From an uncultured Lachnospiraceae bacterium (GTDB lineage: Bacteria; Bacillota; Clostridia; Lachnospirales; Lachnospiraceae): a DNA stretch of 38,461 nucleotides. The number at the start of each line of letters is the position of its first letter. Within the stretch, counting starts at the first letter, position 1. Made by a program: the position numbers and the translations under genes. The notes under the pieces are model-generated. The model saw nothing but the letters and a program-made list of their open reading frames with translations. It did not search any database and was not told the origin of the DNA. Shown piece by piece: positions 6,573-15,141 of this stretch. Location of the stretch: NCBI GenBank assembly GCA_910589105.1, contig CAJUST010000023.1, forward strand, positions 1 to 38,461, read 5' to 3'.

Positions 6573-7462
6573 TTATAACATCACCACCGCCCGGAACTTT
6601 TCCCCATCGCAGGAAATGGCAAAATCGCCACCGTACCTATCCGCCGCCTTCACATTCGACAGGACGGCGTCCACCACCATGTGGTTCGCGCTAACCGCCG
6701 CCATCTCCACCGATATGCTCTCCGTCAGCCGCTCCGCAAGTGTGGCGGGAGCCTGTTTATCGCCCTTCTTCAACAGCGCCTGCATCGTCCTTATCCAGTT
6801 TTTATAATCATGCATCTTCCTCCCCTGCCGCTCATAGATCGCCTGCATATCCCGGTAATTGGCAAGCTGGCTCTCCTTCTTCTGGCCCGCCAGCGCACTT
6901 TCCCGGAGCGTTTCCTCTTTTTCAAGGATTCCCTGCATCAACTCTATGACAAGAATGTTTATAAATATCAGTCCCACCGACAGAAAGAGGATGCCATCTG
7001 CACCTTTGCCTCCGCACTGTTGCAGAAGAACATAAGCAGCATGGATGCCACAGTGAGCAGTGGGATCATGGAAAATTTCAGCCACTCTTTATGGGAAAAC
7101 TCCCCATAATTGTTCCGTCCTTTCCATACCTTCCGCGCTATAAAAACCACACAAAGCCATATCATTTTTGATGGTAGGAGAAGAAAAGTAAGTACATCAT
7201 TATCGGAAACAAACATATTTTCCATCTGCAGCATAAAAAGTTCTGTCAAAAACAGCAGTGAATAATTCAGCCCGGAAAAGAAGATGCGCTGTTTCCAGTC
7301 CGCCTCATAAAACACTGCTCAAAATGCCATCAGGATCAAAACTATCAGCAGCGCTTAAATCCCCATCAGAACAGAATTTCCTCCAAGATACGCAAATGCC
7401 AAACAGGAAATGTATAGAACAATATATCTGTACTTTCCTATCCGCCCCATATCCTTTTTCAT
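6573..7462 (-). pseudogene. Wrecked AgrC-like (GHKL) sensor histidine kinase
   Basis: Pieces of one protein are spread over two frames. The N-terminus (YRYIVLYISCLAFAYLGG) is interrupted by stops at 7357-7355 and 7321-7319. It then continues as a multi-helix membrane sensor (LTFLLLPSKMIWLCVVFIA) up to about 6985, where a one-base shift is needed to reach LSVGLIFINILVIELMQGIL. The cytoplasmic part has the HDYKN phosphoacceptor box of AgrC/ComD-type kinases, and an N-box-like VVDAVLSNVK, but ends at VVML without the ATP-binding core. An AgrA-type regulator gene is not in the window. The gene is dead in this copy. Confidence 0.75.
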
Positions 7463-7806
7463 GTAAAATGTATCAAAGAAATACACACCCCCGCGTTTCT
7501 ATCGCCATGATACAGAAGGAATATCTTTCCGCGCTTGCAGAAAGCGAAGAAACTTAAGATCATTGCCATTGCCTATTTATCAGACCAGCGTTTTACGGTG
7601 GTCTTTTTGTAGTACATATTTTCAGCCTGTATAAAATTTTCAAAATTTCTTATTTTCTGCTTGACTTTTTATTTGCAGACTGCTACAAAGAAAATTCCTC
7701 CCAATAACCAAGATTGGGCGTGATTATTTTACGTCAAAAACGGCAATCAAAGAATTGTTTGCGAAAACCGCGGAAAAAGAACTATATTTTTAATAAGCAA
7801 ATTGCA
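7463..7806. other. Remnant-rich stretch without an intact gene
   Basis: The plus strand has a short frame ending KEYLSALAESEET at 7557, followed by a hairpin with T run (7582-7604); it may be the tail of a lost gene. A TTGACT (7661-7666) and TACAAA (7684-7689) pair with a 17-base spacer could be a promoter. A further short frame ends KELFAKTAEKELYF near 7791. None can be assigned. Confidence 0.4.
7582..7609 (+). terminator. Rho-independent terminator, plus strand
   Basis: AGACCA pairs with TGGTCT across an 11-base loop, followed directly by TTTTTG. Confidence 0.55.
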
Positions 7807-7835
7807 TTGTCAAACCATTTTCCTTGTAATATAAT
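7807..7835 (+). promoter_or_regulatory. Sigma-A promoter of the integrase gene
   Basis: TTGTCA (7807-7812), 17-base spacer, TATAAT (7830-7835). The predicted start near 7842 leaves about 65 bases before the ATG at 7906, which has an AAGGAGGGT ribosome site. Confidence 0.65.
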
Positions 7836-7905
7836 GCTTATACGACTCACTGCTTCCATTCGCAATAAGGGTTACGTTCTTTTCTACAGAAAGGAGGGTA
7901 TAGCT

Positions 7906-9103
7906 ATGGCGAATGAAACAGCCACAAAACCCCGGCGCAGCAAAGGTGACGGTACAATATTCAAAAATAACAAAGGAAGATGGATTGATCGATGCAACAA
8001 AGCTGGAATGCCTTCCAAAGAATTTTCCGGTAAGACAAAAGCGGAAGTCAAGGCAAAGTTGGATGAATATAAATTTCTGGCGCAATCCAGAGAAGCAGTC
8101 TGCCTGAAACTTACAGTGGAAGAATACTCTATTAAATTTTTACACTATTAAGAGCCAGCAGGTTATGCGAAAAATCTGAAACAGACTGCATATGACCGCA
8201 CAGAGTCCATTTTTGAAAGTCATATCAAACCTCATTACATATCCCGGATTTTGATGTGTAATCTGAAAGCCTCGGATATTCAGAGGTTGCTTGATGAGAT
8301 GCAACCAAATTACAGTTATTCTACAATCAGAAAAGTATATCTTTTTTTGCACTCAATGATTAAATACGGTAAAACGGAAAAAGATCTTCCTAAGACTTAT
8401 GATCCATTTCTTACTGTCGAAATGCCTGATGAGTCGGCAGTCAGAGTAAATACCAAGCAAATTCAGATTATAACAGAGGAATCTATTGAGGCGATTAAAG
8501 ATGTGGCTCTTTCTTATAAGCCAGATGGAACATTGGATTACCGCTATGGCACGGCGCTTGTATTTGTTTTAAATACAGGATTAAGGGAAGGTGAACTCTT
8601 AGCTCTTTCCAAGAATGGAATCCAACAGGATATGGAAGGTCGTAAAAGCATCCATATTTCCGAAACTGTCAGTAACGTGAAAAACAGGGATAAACGCATC
8701 GCAAGCCATTATATTCAAATATATCACGCCGCCAAAGTATCCTTGAAGCAACAGGGCAATCCATCTAAATCAGGAAGCCTTGAAATGCCTGAATATCATG
8801 TTGGATACTTATGGGCAGCATCAGATCAGGGATGACTTAATCGTCTGTACCAAAACCGGCAATTTCCCTACCAGCCGGAACATACAGGAAACCCTTGACA
8901 GAATTTTACGCATGCGCGGACTTCCTCATTATGGCACTCATGCACTCAGACACGCCTTTGCAACAAGATTACTTAGTAAAATATCAAGTCATCAAGATAT
9001 AAAAACAGTGGCCAAACTGCTGGGAGATGATTACAAGATTGTTATTAAGACCTATCTTCATACGGATACTGGGGGAAAACATGATTTAGTGGATCAATTA
9101 TAA
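7906..9103 (+). pseudogene. Tyrosine recombinase (integrase), broken by a stop and a frameshift
   Basis: Starts at the ATG at 7906. The N-terminus (GDGTIFKNNKGRWIDR) is the arm-binding type seen in Tn916-like and phage integrases. A TAA at 8149-8151 interrupts it; the same frame continues with a SAM-like core-binding part (KNLKQTAYDRTESIFESHIK) and the catalytic domain with the first Arg in NTGLREGELLAL. A one-base shift between about 8640 and 8835 is then needed to reach GTHALRHAFATRLL (His and second Arg) and KTYLHT (Tyr nucleophile). All catalytic residues remain, so inactivation is fairly recent. It lies 190 bases from the 3' end of the tRNA-Cys-like gene, the usual place for the integrase of an element inserted in a tRNA. 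Confidence 0.85.
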
Positions 9104-9263
9104 GACCTATGCCTTTCCACCTTAGCACCACCTTATGAAAAGATTTTATTCGATTTTAAACGGTCTAAAACGGGCTCCTGTAAAAAAATGGAATTTTGAA
9201 AAAATAAGAAAAAAAAGAACGGCGGCTTAGGTCTAAAAGGATAATGAGAGAAAACGTGGGCAA

Positions 9264-9290
9264 CAAAAAACCCCGATTTTTCGGGGTTTC
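9264..9290 (-). terminator. Terminator of the tRNA-Cys-like gene
   Basis: CCCCGA and TCGGGG form a short GC-rich stem; the minus strand continues into TTTTTTG. It lies directly beyond the tRNA 3' end. Confidence 0.75.
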
Positions 9291-9294
9291 TGAG

Positions 9295-9366
9295 AGGCGC
9301 AGACCGGATTTGAACCGATGCGCGCTGGTGTTGCAGACCATTGCCTTACCGCTTAGCTATGCCGCC
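9295..9366 (-). tRNA. tRNA-Cys (GCA), with mispaired acceptor stem
   Basis: On the minus strand it starts GGCGGCATAGCTAAGCGG, has a GCA anticodon in CTGCAAC, and a T arm ATCGG-TTCAAAT-CCGGT. Length 72 without CCA, which is not encoded. The D, anticodon and T arms fold (one A-G mismatch at the top of the anticodon stem). In the acceptor stem only the outer four pairs form; the 3' strand CTGCGCC leaves positions 5, 6 and 7 (G, C, A) unpaired, where TGCCGCC would be expected. Its 3' end faces the broken integrase, so it is probably the attachment site of the island to the left, and its 3' part may be altered. Confidence 0.7.
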
Positions 9367-9373
9367 ATAAATT

Positions 9374-9401
9374 GGCTTGCCGCAGTTTCTTGCGGCAAGC
9401 C
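9374..9401 (-). terminator. Strong hairpin after the 9409-10473 gene
   Basis: GGCTTGCCGCA and TGCGGCAAGCC form an 11-bp perfect stem with a 6-base loop, seven bases past the stop of the secreted-protein gene. The T run is poor on both strands. Confidence 0.6.
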
Positions 9402-9408
9402 ATTCCTG

Positions 9409-10473
9409 TCAATCGTAATATGCTGTGAAACTGCCCTTTACTGTTTCATATTTGTCTGCCTGAACTGATTTGACATTGACAATTTCATATGTGTACTTCT
9501 GTCCGATTGCCAGCCCTTCTGATAGATGGACCTCACATTCATCGTCATCCCATTCGACGTATGACGTTTCGGAAGAATACGCTTTTCCGTCTAAACCACG
9601 GATTATGACATAACTTTCATTCGTATATGAAATATCTTTGTTAAAATCGAAACTTACCGTATATTCCATTCTGCCATCATCATAGTCTTCGTCGTATTCC
9701 ACTTTTTTGATGGTAAGATTATGTCTGTGCGCCGGCGCCTTTGCTGTAATTGTGACTGTCTTAAAAGAAGACGTTCCTCTTACTTTCACTCCGGAAATCT
9801 TTATCTTATATGTGCGGCCGCTTTTCATGTTTTCGATGTAAATTTCACATTCATCATCGTCTTTATCGGTCAGGTATCCTTTGTAGGATTTGCCTTTATT
9901 GTCTTTGACGGAAACAATTTTTGAATTGTATTTCCAGACTACTTTCGAAGCAAATTCCACTTCAACTTCACCATAAGAATCGTCCACAGAAACTTTAGAA
10001 ACCCGTATATTCTTAGATGCAGCCTTTTGCTTTGGAATTTTCACTTTTAATGTCAGTTTTCCGAAATTATTCGCAAATTTTTGTTTTATGCCGTTTATTG
10101 CTATCGTATAAGTGCGGCCATGCTTCATATTGGAAATTACTATATCACAGCCGTCGTCATCTTTATCCATCAGATACCCACGGTATGTTTTGCCTTTATT
10201 ATCTTTCACGGAAGTGATTTTTGCCGAGTAATCCCAAAGAACGTCTGTTAAAAAATCCACTTCAAGTTCTGACAAAACCCCTTTCGCGCCTTCAATAAAC
10301 CGTTTGGATATTTCGCCTTCATATGTAATTTTTTTAACCTTGATTGACCGTTCCGTTCCGGTAACTTTTGCCTTAAATGACAAACCTGCGCCTGCTTTCG
10401 CGTGAACTGGCGCTATACTAATACATATGCAGGCTGCAAGTAAAACAGAACAAAATTTAAGTAATTTTTTCAT
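9409..10473 (-). CDS. Secreted protein with repeated Asp-rich modules
   Basis: A 354-residue protein starting at the ATG at 10473 (AGGAGG twelve bases upstream). Signal peptide: KKLLKF followed by a hydrophobic core ending near HAKAG. Two close modules of about 90 residues carry VKDNKGKTYRGYLMDKDDDG and VKDNKGKSYKGYLTDKDDDE, each followed by NMKxGRTYxI; a third, more distant module has VEWDDDECEVH and GQKYTYEIVNVK. The DKDDD clusters suggest calcium binding at the cell surface, but this is inferred. No enzyme motif and no sortase or wall anchor is seen. It is divergent from the ECF sigma factor gene at 10635, which might control it. Confidence 0.85.
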   Translation of the reverse strand: MKKLLKFCSVLLAACICISIAPVHAKAGAGLSFKAKVTGTERSIKVKKITYEGEISKRFIEGAKGVLSELEVDFLTDVLWDYSAKITSVKDNKGKTYRGYLMDKDDDGCDIVISNMKHGRTYTIAINGIKQKFANNFGKLTLKVKIPKQKAASKNIRVSKVSVDDSYGEVEVEFASKVVWKYNSKIVSVKDNKGKSYKGYLTDKDDDECEIYIENMKSGRTYKIKISGVKVRGTSSFKTVTITAKAPAHRHNLTIKKVEYDEDYDDGRMEYTVSFDFNKDISYTNESYVIIRGLDGKAYSSETSYVEWDDDECEVHLSEGLAIGQKYTYEIVNVKSVQADKYETVKGSFTAYYD

Positions 10474-10516
10474 TTTCTCATATAACCTCCTAATCAAAAA
10501 ATGGTTTCCTATTTTG

Positions 10517-10545
10517 ATTATACGCTCCTTTTATGAAAAAGTCAA
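10517..10545 (-). promoter_or_regulatory. Sigma-A promoter of the 9409-10473 gene
   Basis: TTGACT (10545-10540), 17-base spacer, TATAAT (10522-10517) on the minus strand. Predicted start near 10510. Confidence 0.75.
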
Positions 10546-10634
10546 AACTAATTAAAAAATCCTTGCAACAAATTACAAAATCTCACACACTATTATATAT
10601 CACCCGTCAACAACGCAACAATGGGAGAAAGCTT

Positions 10635-11162
10635 ATGAGCCAAAATATGCAGCAGATAACTTTAGCAAAACATGGCGACGTAAATGCGTTTGCCGAACTG
10701 TACCGTGACATCTATCTTGATTTGTACCGTTTTGCTTTGTACGCCTTAAAACATCAGGCGGATGCGGAAGACGCCGTCAGTGAAACTGTAATAGACGCTT
10801 TTACGTCTATCCAAAAATTACGTCGGGAGGAATCTTTTAAAGCGTGGATGTTTAAAATTTTATCCGCAAAATGTAAACGCCGCCTGAAAAGCCGTTCACA
10901 GGCTTTTGAGGCGCCATCCTCACAGATTTCTAATGACAATTCTTTTGACCGGCTTGCAGAACACATGGACGTGCGGGATTGTTTTTTTCAATTAAATGAC
11001 GTTGACCGCCTAATTATCAGTATGCACATTTTTGCAGGATATACAAATCAGGAAATTGCAAAAGCGCTTCATATGAACCCAAATACAGTACGCTCAAGGG
11101 AAAGCCGCGCTTTAAAAAAGCTTTCCGAACAGTTGAGCGGCCAATCAAAAAAGGAAAGGTGA
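10635..11162 (+). CDS. ECF-type RNA polymerase sigma factor
   Basis: A 175-residue protein starting at the ATG at 10635 behind GGGAGAAAG; the upstream extension is Lys/Gln-rich and unlikely to be coded. Region 2 is visible (ELYRDIYLDLYRFALYAL, DAEDAVSETVIDAF, FKAWMFKILSAKCKRRL), as is region 4 (DVDRLIISMHIFAGYTNQEI, MNPNTVRSRESRALKKL). Family members direct RNA polymerase to stress or envelope promoters and are held inactive by a membrane anti-sigma factor. The next gene starts four bases downstream and has the layout expected of such a partner. Confidence 0.9.
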   Translation: MSQNMQQITLAKHGDVNAFAELYRDIYLDLYRFALYALKHQADAEDAVSETVIDAFTSIQKLRREESFKAWMFKILSAKCKRRLKSRSQAFEAPSSQISNDNSFDRLAEHMDVRDCFFQLNDVDRLIISMHIFAGYTNQEIAKALHMNPNTVRSRESRALKKLSEQLSGQSKKER

Positions 11163-11166
11163 TCTT

Positions 11167-13194
11167 ATGACAGATAAAGAAGTATTGGAGCAAATTAAAC
11201 AATCCGCCAAACAAATTGAAATACCGGATTCCATTACGCCGGAGCGGCTCTCTGAGAAACTCCGCTCCCCAAAAAAACCTTCCCCATTCCGCCATATTTC
11301 CCTACGGAATGCAGTTTCTGCGGCAGCCGTCCTGCTTTTTTGCGGAATCCTCTCTGGCGTGGCATGGAATATGGAACGCCTAAAACCTGACAATCCCGCT
11401 CTTTCCAAAGCTTCTCCCAAGACAGAAGCGATCTCGGAAAATAAAAATACAGGCGCTTCTCCCCCTTCTGGCGATGCTTACGCAGAGCCGAAACAAGATG
11501 CCGGAACGCTATATACCGTGGCAAAGAGCTATGATGAAATTTATCAGGCATTAGAATCCGCGCAATCCCAACAAGCCATGATGCGCAAAGATTCCGGATT
11601 AGGCATTATGCAATATGCAGAAAAAGAAGTGGAAACAGCGGCGGCAGACTCCTCCACAAACGGATCCGTTGATTTGGCCTCCCCCAAAAATAACTATTCT
11701 ACAACTAACCTCCAAACAGAAGGCGTAGATGAAAGTGACTATATTAAAACTGACGGCCGCTATATTTATACTGTTGCAGAGCGGAAAATTCTAATTACGG
11801 ATACGGCTGACGGAGCGCCAAAAGCCGCTGGGAGCATAGCCCCTGAACTTGGCCCAGCCGATTCTATTTTAGAGCTTTATGTGGACAACGGCAGCCTGCT
11901 TTTACTGGTACAGCGGCAAGACGCTTCCTTGGATATGGATACTACCTATATGATTGATGAAGGGGAAACGCCTAAACAGTTATTTCAGTCCCAGTCTGCC
12001 GTTATTCTTTATATTTATGATATTTCTGATCCGCTTTCGCCAAAATTATCCGGCGCAGTGGAACAGGACGGGTTTTACAAAACATCACGCAAAATCGGAG
12101 ATCTTGTCTATTTATTCACAGAAAACCCTTACCCACGAAACACTGAAACGGGACGCGATAAATGGATTCCTTCGATTAATGGCGGGCAAATCCCTTACGG
12201 CAATATTTACCTGCCAAAGGAAGGAGGAAGCAGTGAGCTGATTTTAGCTTCCTTCCATATCCAAAAGCCAGAAGAAGTCATTGATCAAATGATGATCCTG
12301 CACAACGATGTGAATGTTTACGTCGGCCCGAATTCTCTTTATCTGTATGAATACGACTATAGTTCTGAAGAAACCATCACACACATCGCAAAATTTGCAT
12401 TAAACGATGGGAAGATGAATGCCGTCAATGCCGCATCGGCAAGAGGTGAAATTTATGACACTTTTGCTATCCATGAATACCAAAATACGCTCCGCGTACT
12501 TACAACTTCCTTAAAAGCCGGAGAAACTTCCAACAATTTGTTTCTGTTTGACGAAAAAATGGAGCTGACAGGGACGCTTGATTCGATTGCAGTCGGGGAA
12601 CAGATTTACGCCGCAAGATTTATGGGCACAACCGCTTATTTTATTACCTACCGCAATACAGATCCTTTATTTGCAGTGGATTTAAGCGACGTTTCCAATC
12701 CCGTCCTTTTGGGAGAATTGAAAATCACAGGCTTTTCGGATTACCTGCATATGTGGGACGAGGGGCATTTGCTTGGCATTGGTTATGAAACAGATCCGGA
12801 AACAGGAGAGCAAAAAGGGATAAAGCTTGTCATGTTTGACATTTCAAATCCGGCAGAATTAAAAGTAATCGACAGCGTTATTTTAGACGAATACTACTAC
12901 ACTCCGGCAAGCTACGATTACAAAAGCGTCCTTGTCAACTCCGGCAAGAATTTAATCGGATTTTCAGGGCACTTTGATCCCAAAGAGAATGGATTTTATA
13001 TCGGTTACCAGCTTTATTCTTGGGAAGACGGGCATTTTGCCAAAAAGCTGTCTGAACCGCTTGATGTTTCATCTGAAACGATTCGCGGCATTTATATTGG
13101 TAATTATTTTTATATTGCAACTCCACAGGAAATTATTTCTTTTGATATAGAAAACGCCTATAAAAAAGAAAGCTCGCTGACTTTACAGGAATAA
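11167..13194 (+). CDS. Membrane-anchored beta-propeller protein, probable anti-sigma partner
   Basis: A 675-residue protein. Residues 1-45 are a small cytoplasmic, helical segment (LEQIKQSAKQIEIPDSITPE) of the kind found at the start of clostridial anti-sigma factors; residues 49-67 form one membrane helix; residues 70-175 are a low-complexity linker. From about 180 on it matches the secreted C-terminal beta-propeller family distantly related to WD40 (Pfam PF09826): TEGVDESDYIKTDGRYIYTV, LYIYDISDPLSPKLSG, FAVDLSDVSNPVLLGELKI, MFDISNPAELKVIDS. It follows the ECF gene by four bases. I infer that the propeller senses something outside and the N-terminus holds the sigma factor; no zinc anti-sigma motif is present. 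Confidence 0.88.
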   Translation: MTDKEVLEQIKQSAKQIEIPDSITPERLSEKLRSPKKPSPFRHISLRNAVSAAAVLLFCGILSGVAWNMERLKPDNPALSKASPKTEAISENKNTGASPPSGDAYAEPKQDAGTLYTVAKSYDEIYQALESAQSQQAMMRKDSGLGIMQYAEKEVETAAADSSTNGSVDLASPKNNYSTTNLQTEGVDESDYIKTDGRYIYTVAERKILITDTADGAPKAAGSIAPELGPADSILELYVDNGSLLLLVQRQDASLDMDTTYMIDEGETPKQLFQSQSAVILYIYDISDPLSPKLSGAVEQDGFYKTSRKIGDLVYLFTENPYPRNTETGRDKWIPSINGGQIPYGNIYLPKEGGSSELILASFHIQKPEEVIDQMMILHNDVNVYVGPNSLYLYEYDYSSEETITHIAKFALNDGKMNAVNAASARGEIYDTFAIHEYQNTLRVLTTSLKAGETSNNLFLFDEKMELTGTLDSIAVGEQIYAARFMGTTAYFITYRNTDPLFAVDLSDVSNPVLLGELKITGFSDYLHMWDEGHLLGIGYETDPETGEQKGIKLVMFDISNPAELKVIDSVILDEYYYTPASYDYKSVLVNSGKNLIGFSGHFDPKENGFYIGYQLYSWEDGHFAKKLSEPLDVSSETIRGIYIGNYFYIATPQEIISFDIENAYKKESSLTLQE

Positions 13195-13223
13195 TTTATT
13201 GAAAGCCGTCACTCACATTAAAA

Positions 13224-13271
13224 GCCCTTGCATCAAATGCGAAATGCGCTTCGATGCAAGGGCTCTTTTAA
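13224..13271 (+). terminator. Terminator of the sigma/beta-propeller operon
   Basis: GCCCTTGCATC and GATGCAAGGGC pair perfectly (11 bp), followed by TCTTTTAAT. The minus strand side has TTTTAATG, so it can also serve the 13281-13544 gene. Confidence 0.85.
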
Positions 13272-13280
13272 TCTTTTCCG

Positions 13281-13544
13281 CTATAAAAGCCTGTAAATGA
13301 TCACAGAAATAAAAACGCCTATTATACTGGATATTGAGATTTTAATTGTCAAGCCAAATGTAATGGCTAAAATCCCCAAATTTAAGACAATTGGAGTTGC
13401 TATCCCAAAATTTTGTCCGTAATTCAACCAGTTTAACCCTGATATATCTTTTGTCAATTCCCCGATAAAACCGCCTAATACAATGCCTGCCAAAATCAAT
13501 AAGAATAACGCCCAAGCATTCTTTCCGGTAACGCTTTTGCTCAT
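13281..13544 (-). CDS. DUF4321 family small membrane protein
   Basis: An 87-residue protein; ATG at 13544 behind GGGAGGGAAGC. Two hydrophobic helices (AWALFLLILAGIVLGGFIG and a C-terminal one, IIGVFISVIIYRLL) with a Gly/Asn-rich loop (GLNWLNYGQNFG) and a further hydrophobic stretch. Size and the GGFIGEL and LNYGQNFG segments fit DUF4321, a clostridial family of unknown function. It has its own promoter and ends by a bidirectional terminator. Confidence 0.75.
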   Translation of the reverse strand: MSKSVTGKNAWALFLLILAGIVLGGFIGELTKDISGLNWLNYGQNFGIATPIVLNLGILAITFGLTIKISISSIIGVFISVIIYRLL

Positions 13545-13573
13545 TTTTGCTTCCCTCCCAGTGTAATGGCTTT

Positions 13574-13603
13574 ATTATAGCGCTTGCTATACCGGAAATT
13601 CAA
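13574..13603 (-). promoter_or_regulatory. Sigma-A promoter of the DUF4321 gene
   Basis: TTGAAT (13603-13598), 18-base spacer, TATAAT (13579-13574) on the minus strand. Confidence 0.65.
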
Positions 13604-13612
13604 TGTTTATTT

Positions 13613-14305
13613 TCAGCCTGTTTCATTTAGATATTGTACAATCCCCATCATGACTGCCCACGCAACTTTATTCTGGTAATCATCTCTATTTAGAAGTTCC
13701 GCTTCTTCACGGTTGCTTAAAAAACCGCATTCCACAATTACAGTTGGCGTTGGCGTCTTTTTTAAGAGATAGTAGCTCTCGTTTGCTTTTTCAACGCGGT
13801 GATTCTTAGGATCAAGGTTTTTCACTAAACTGCTTTGTATTTTCCGGGCAAGCGCTTCTCCTTCTTTACTCTGTCCAAAGTAAAAGACCTGCGCGCCTTT
13901 AACATATTCTTCGGGGTAACTGTTCTGATGTATGCTGACAGTGAAAACCGGCATTGCGTCCGTAATTATTCCACAACGCTTTTGCATATCTTCTACTTTC
14001 ATATTTCTTGCGCCCGTCTGGTACAGACCTTCTCCATCGCTTCGCGTCATTACCACTTCATAACCCTGACTTTCCAAAAGGGCTTTTAGTTTATGGGCAA
14101 TGATGAGATTTATATCTTTTTCTAATGTCCCATTGATTCCAATTTTTCCGGGATCGTCACCGCCGTGTCCGGCATCTACGACAATACAGTTTTCGTTTAC
14201 GGTCTTTCCGGCATTCCCAGCCATAATCAATGCTTCCCGCCTTGGAATGACTGCTGCGGAAATCAATAAAATAATTGCCATGCCAAGTTCAATCTTTTTT
14301 TTCAA
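13613..14305 (-). CDS. cwlD: N-acetylmuramoyl-L-alanine amidase, CwlD type
   Basis: A 230-residue protein with a TTG start at 14305 (AAGGGGAAG just upstream; an ATG eight codons on is an alternative). A signal or anchor helix covers residues 7-22. The Amidase_3 zinc site is complete: VDAGHGGDDPG (His47), the NGTLEKDINL Glu62, SIHQNS (His126), and the catalytic VECGFLSN Glu192. Size and architecture (no wall-binding domain) match CwlD, which cuts side chains from muramic acid when spore cortex muramic-delta-lactam is made. This supports a spore-former. The CwlD assignment over other short Amidase_3 proteins rests on size and the KTPTPTVIVECGFLSN segment. Confidence 0.85.
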   Translation of the reverse strand: MKKKIELGMAIILLISAAVIPRREALIMAGNAGKTVNENCIVVDAGHGGDDPGKIGINGTLEKDINLIIAHKLKALLESQGYEVVMTRSDGEGLYQTGARNMKVEDMQKRCGIITDAMPVFTVSIHQNSYPEEYVKGAQVFYFGQSKEGEALARKIQSSLVKNLDPKNHRVEKANESYYLLKKTPTPTVIVECGFLSNREEAELLNRDDYQNKVAWAVMMGIVQYLNETG

Positions 14306-14408
14306 AACTTCCCCTTAACAGGTTTCTTACTTTACTGTATGTGGAAACTGCATTGTCCTATTCCAACCGAAAAATATTCTGCCCTTAGAGATTATTTAAA
14401 GTTTCCTA

Positions 14409-14417
14409 TGTTATACT
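14409..14417 (+). promoter_or_regulatory. Extended -10 promoter of the two-component operon
   Basis: TG, one base, then TATACT (14412-14417). No clear -35 box. Predicted start near 14424, about 34 bases before the ATG. Confidence 0.45.
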
Positions 14418-14457
14418 ATATATTATTTAATCTGTCTGAATGGGAAAGGAGCTTTTT

Positions 14458-15141
14458 ATGCGGATTTTACTGATAGAAGATGACAAATATTTAAGCGAAA
14501 CGCTTTCTTTTCAATTAGTCCATGCCGGCTTTACAGTAGATTCCTGTGAGAATGGGGAAGATGCGCTTTATTATATGAAGGAATGCTTTTATGATTTAAT
14601 TTTATTAGACAGAATGCTTCCGCTTATCGACGGCATTACGGTTTTAAAAAAATTCCGCTCTATGGGTAAAAATACCCCAGTAATTCTCTTGACGGCATTA
14701 GGAGAGCTTCAGGATAAAATTACTGGATTGGATTCCGGCGCAGATGATTACCTTGTTAAGCCGTTTGCATTTGAAGAACTTCTTGCGAGAATCCGCAGCA
14801 TTAGCCGCAGGCCGAAAGAATGGAAGGCTGATGAAACGCTTTGCTTTGGCGATATATCTTATACGCCTTCCACAAACTGGCTTTGCGGGCCAAATGAAAG
14901 CTGTACGCTCTCTAAAAAAGAAGGCGATTTACTGGAAACTTTTCTTCTAAATCCGTTACAGACATTGCCACGCGCCACACTGTTATCGAAAGTCTGGGGC
15001 ATTGATGCCGATGTGGAGGACGGGAATTTAGATAATTATATGCACTTTATCCGCCGCCGCCTAAAAACGGTCAGTAACAATGTGAGGATTAAAACCGTCC
15101 GCGGCATTGGCTATCATTTGGAGGATTCGGCTCATGTATAA
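14458..15141 (+). CDS. OmpR/PhoB-family response regulator
   Basis: A 227-residue protein; start at 14458 (AAAGGAGCTTTTT upstream). Receiver domain 1-115: acidic pocket IEDD (residues 6-9), phosphoacceptor LLLDRML (Asp51), Thr79 and the conserved VKPF Lys101. Winged-helix DNA-binding domain from about 130 to 220: CTLSKKEGDLLETFL, DVEDGNLDNYMHFIRRRL, KTVRGIGYHLE. It overlaps the kinase gene by eight bases, so the two are translationally coupled. Target genes are unknown; the following hemerythrin gene is a candidate but has its own promoter. Confidence 0.93.
   Translation: MRILLIEDDKYLSETLSFQLVHAGFTVDSCENGEDALYYMKECFYDLILLDRMLPLIDGITVLKKFRSMGKNTPVILLTALGELQDKITGLDSGADDYLVKPFAFEELLARIRSISRRPKEWKADETLCFGDISYTPSTNWLCGPNESCTLSKKEGDLLETFLLNPLQTLPRATLLSKVWGIDADVEDGNLDNYMHFIRRRLKTVSNNVRIKTVRGIGYHLEDSAHV

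Noticed and set aside
6968..7315. Two separate membrane proteins at 6573-7085 and 6968-7315
   Set aside because: The pieces join across a one-base shift into one AgrC-like kinase, so they are a single broken gene.
9241..9468. Plus-strand gene over the tRNA region
   Set aside because: It is a chance frame across the terminator, the tRNA-Cys-like gene and the 9374-9401 hairpin.
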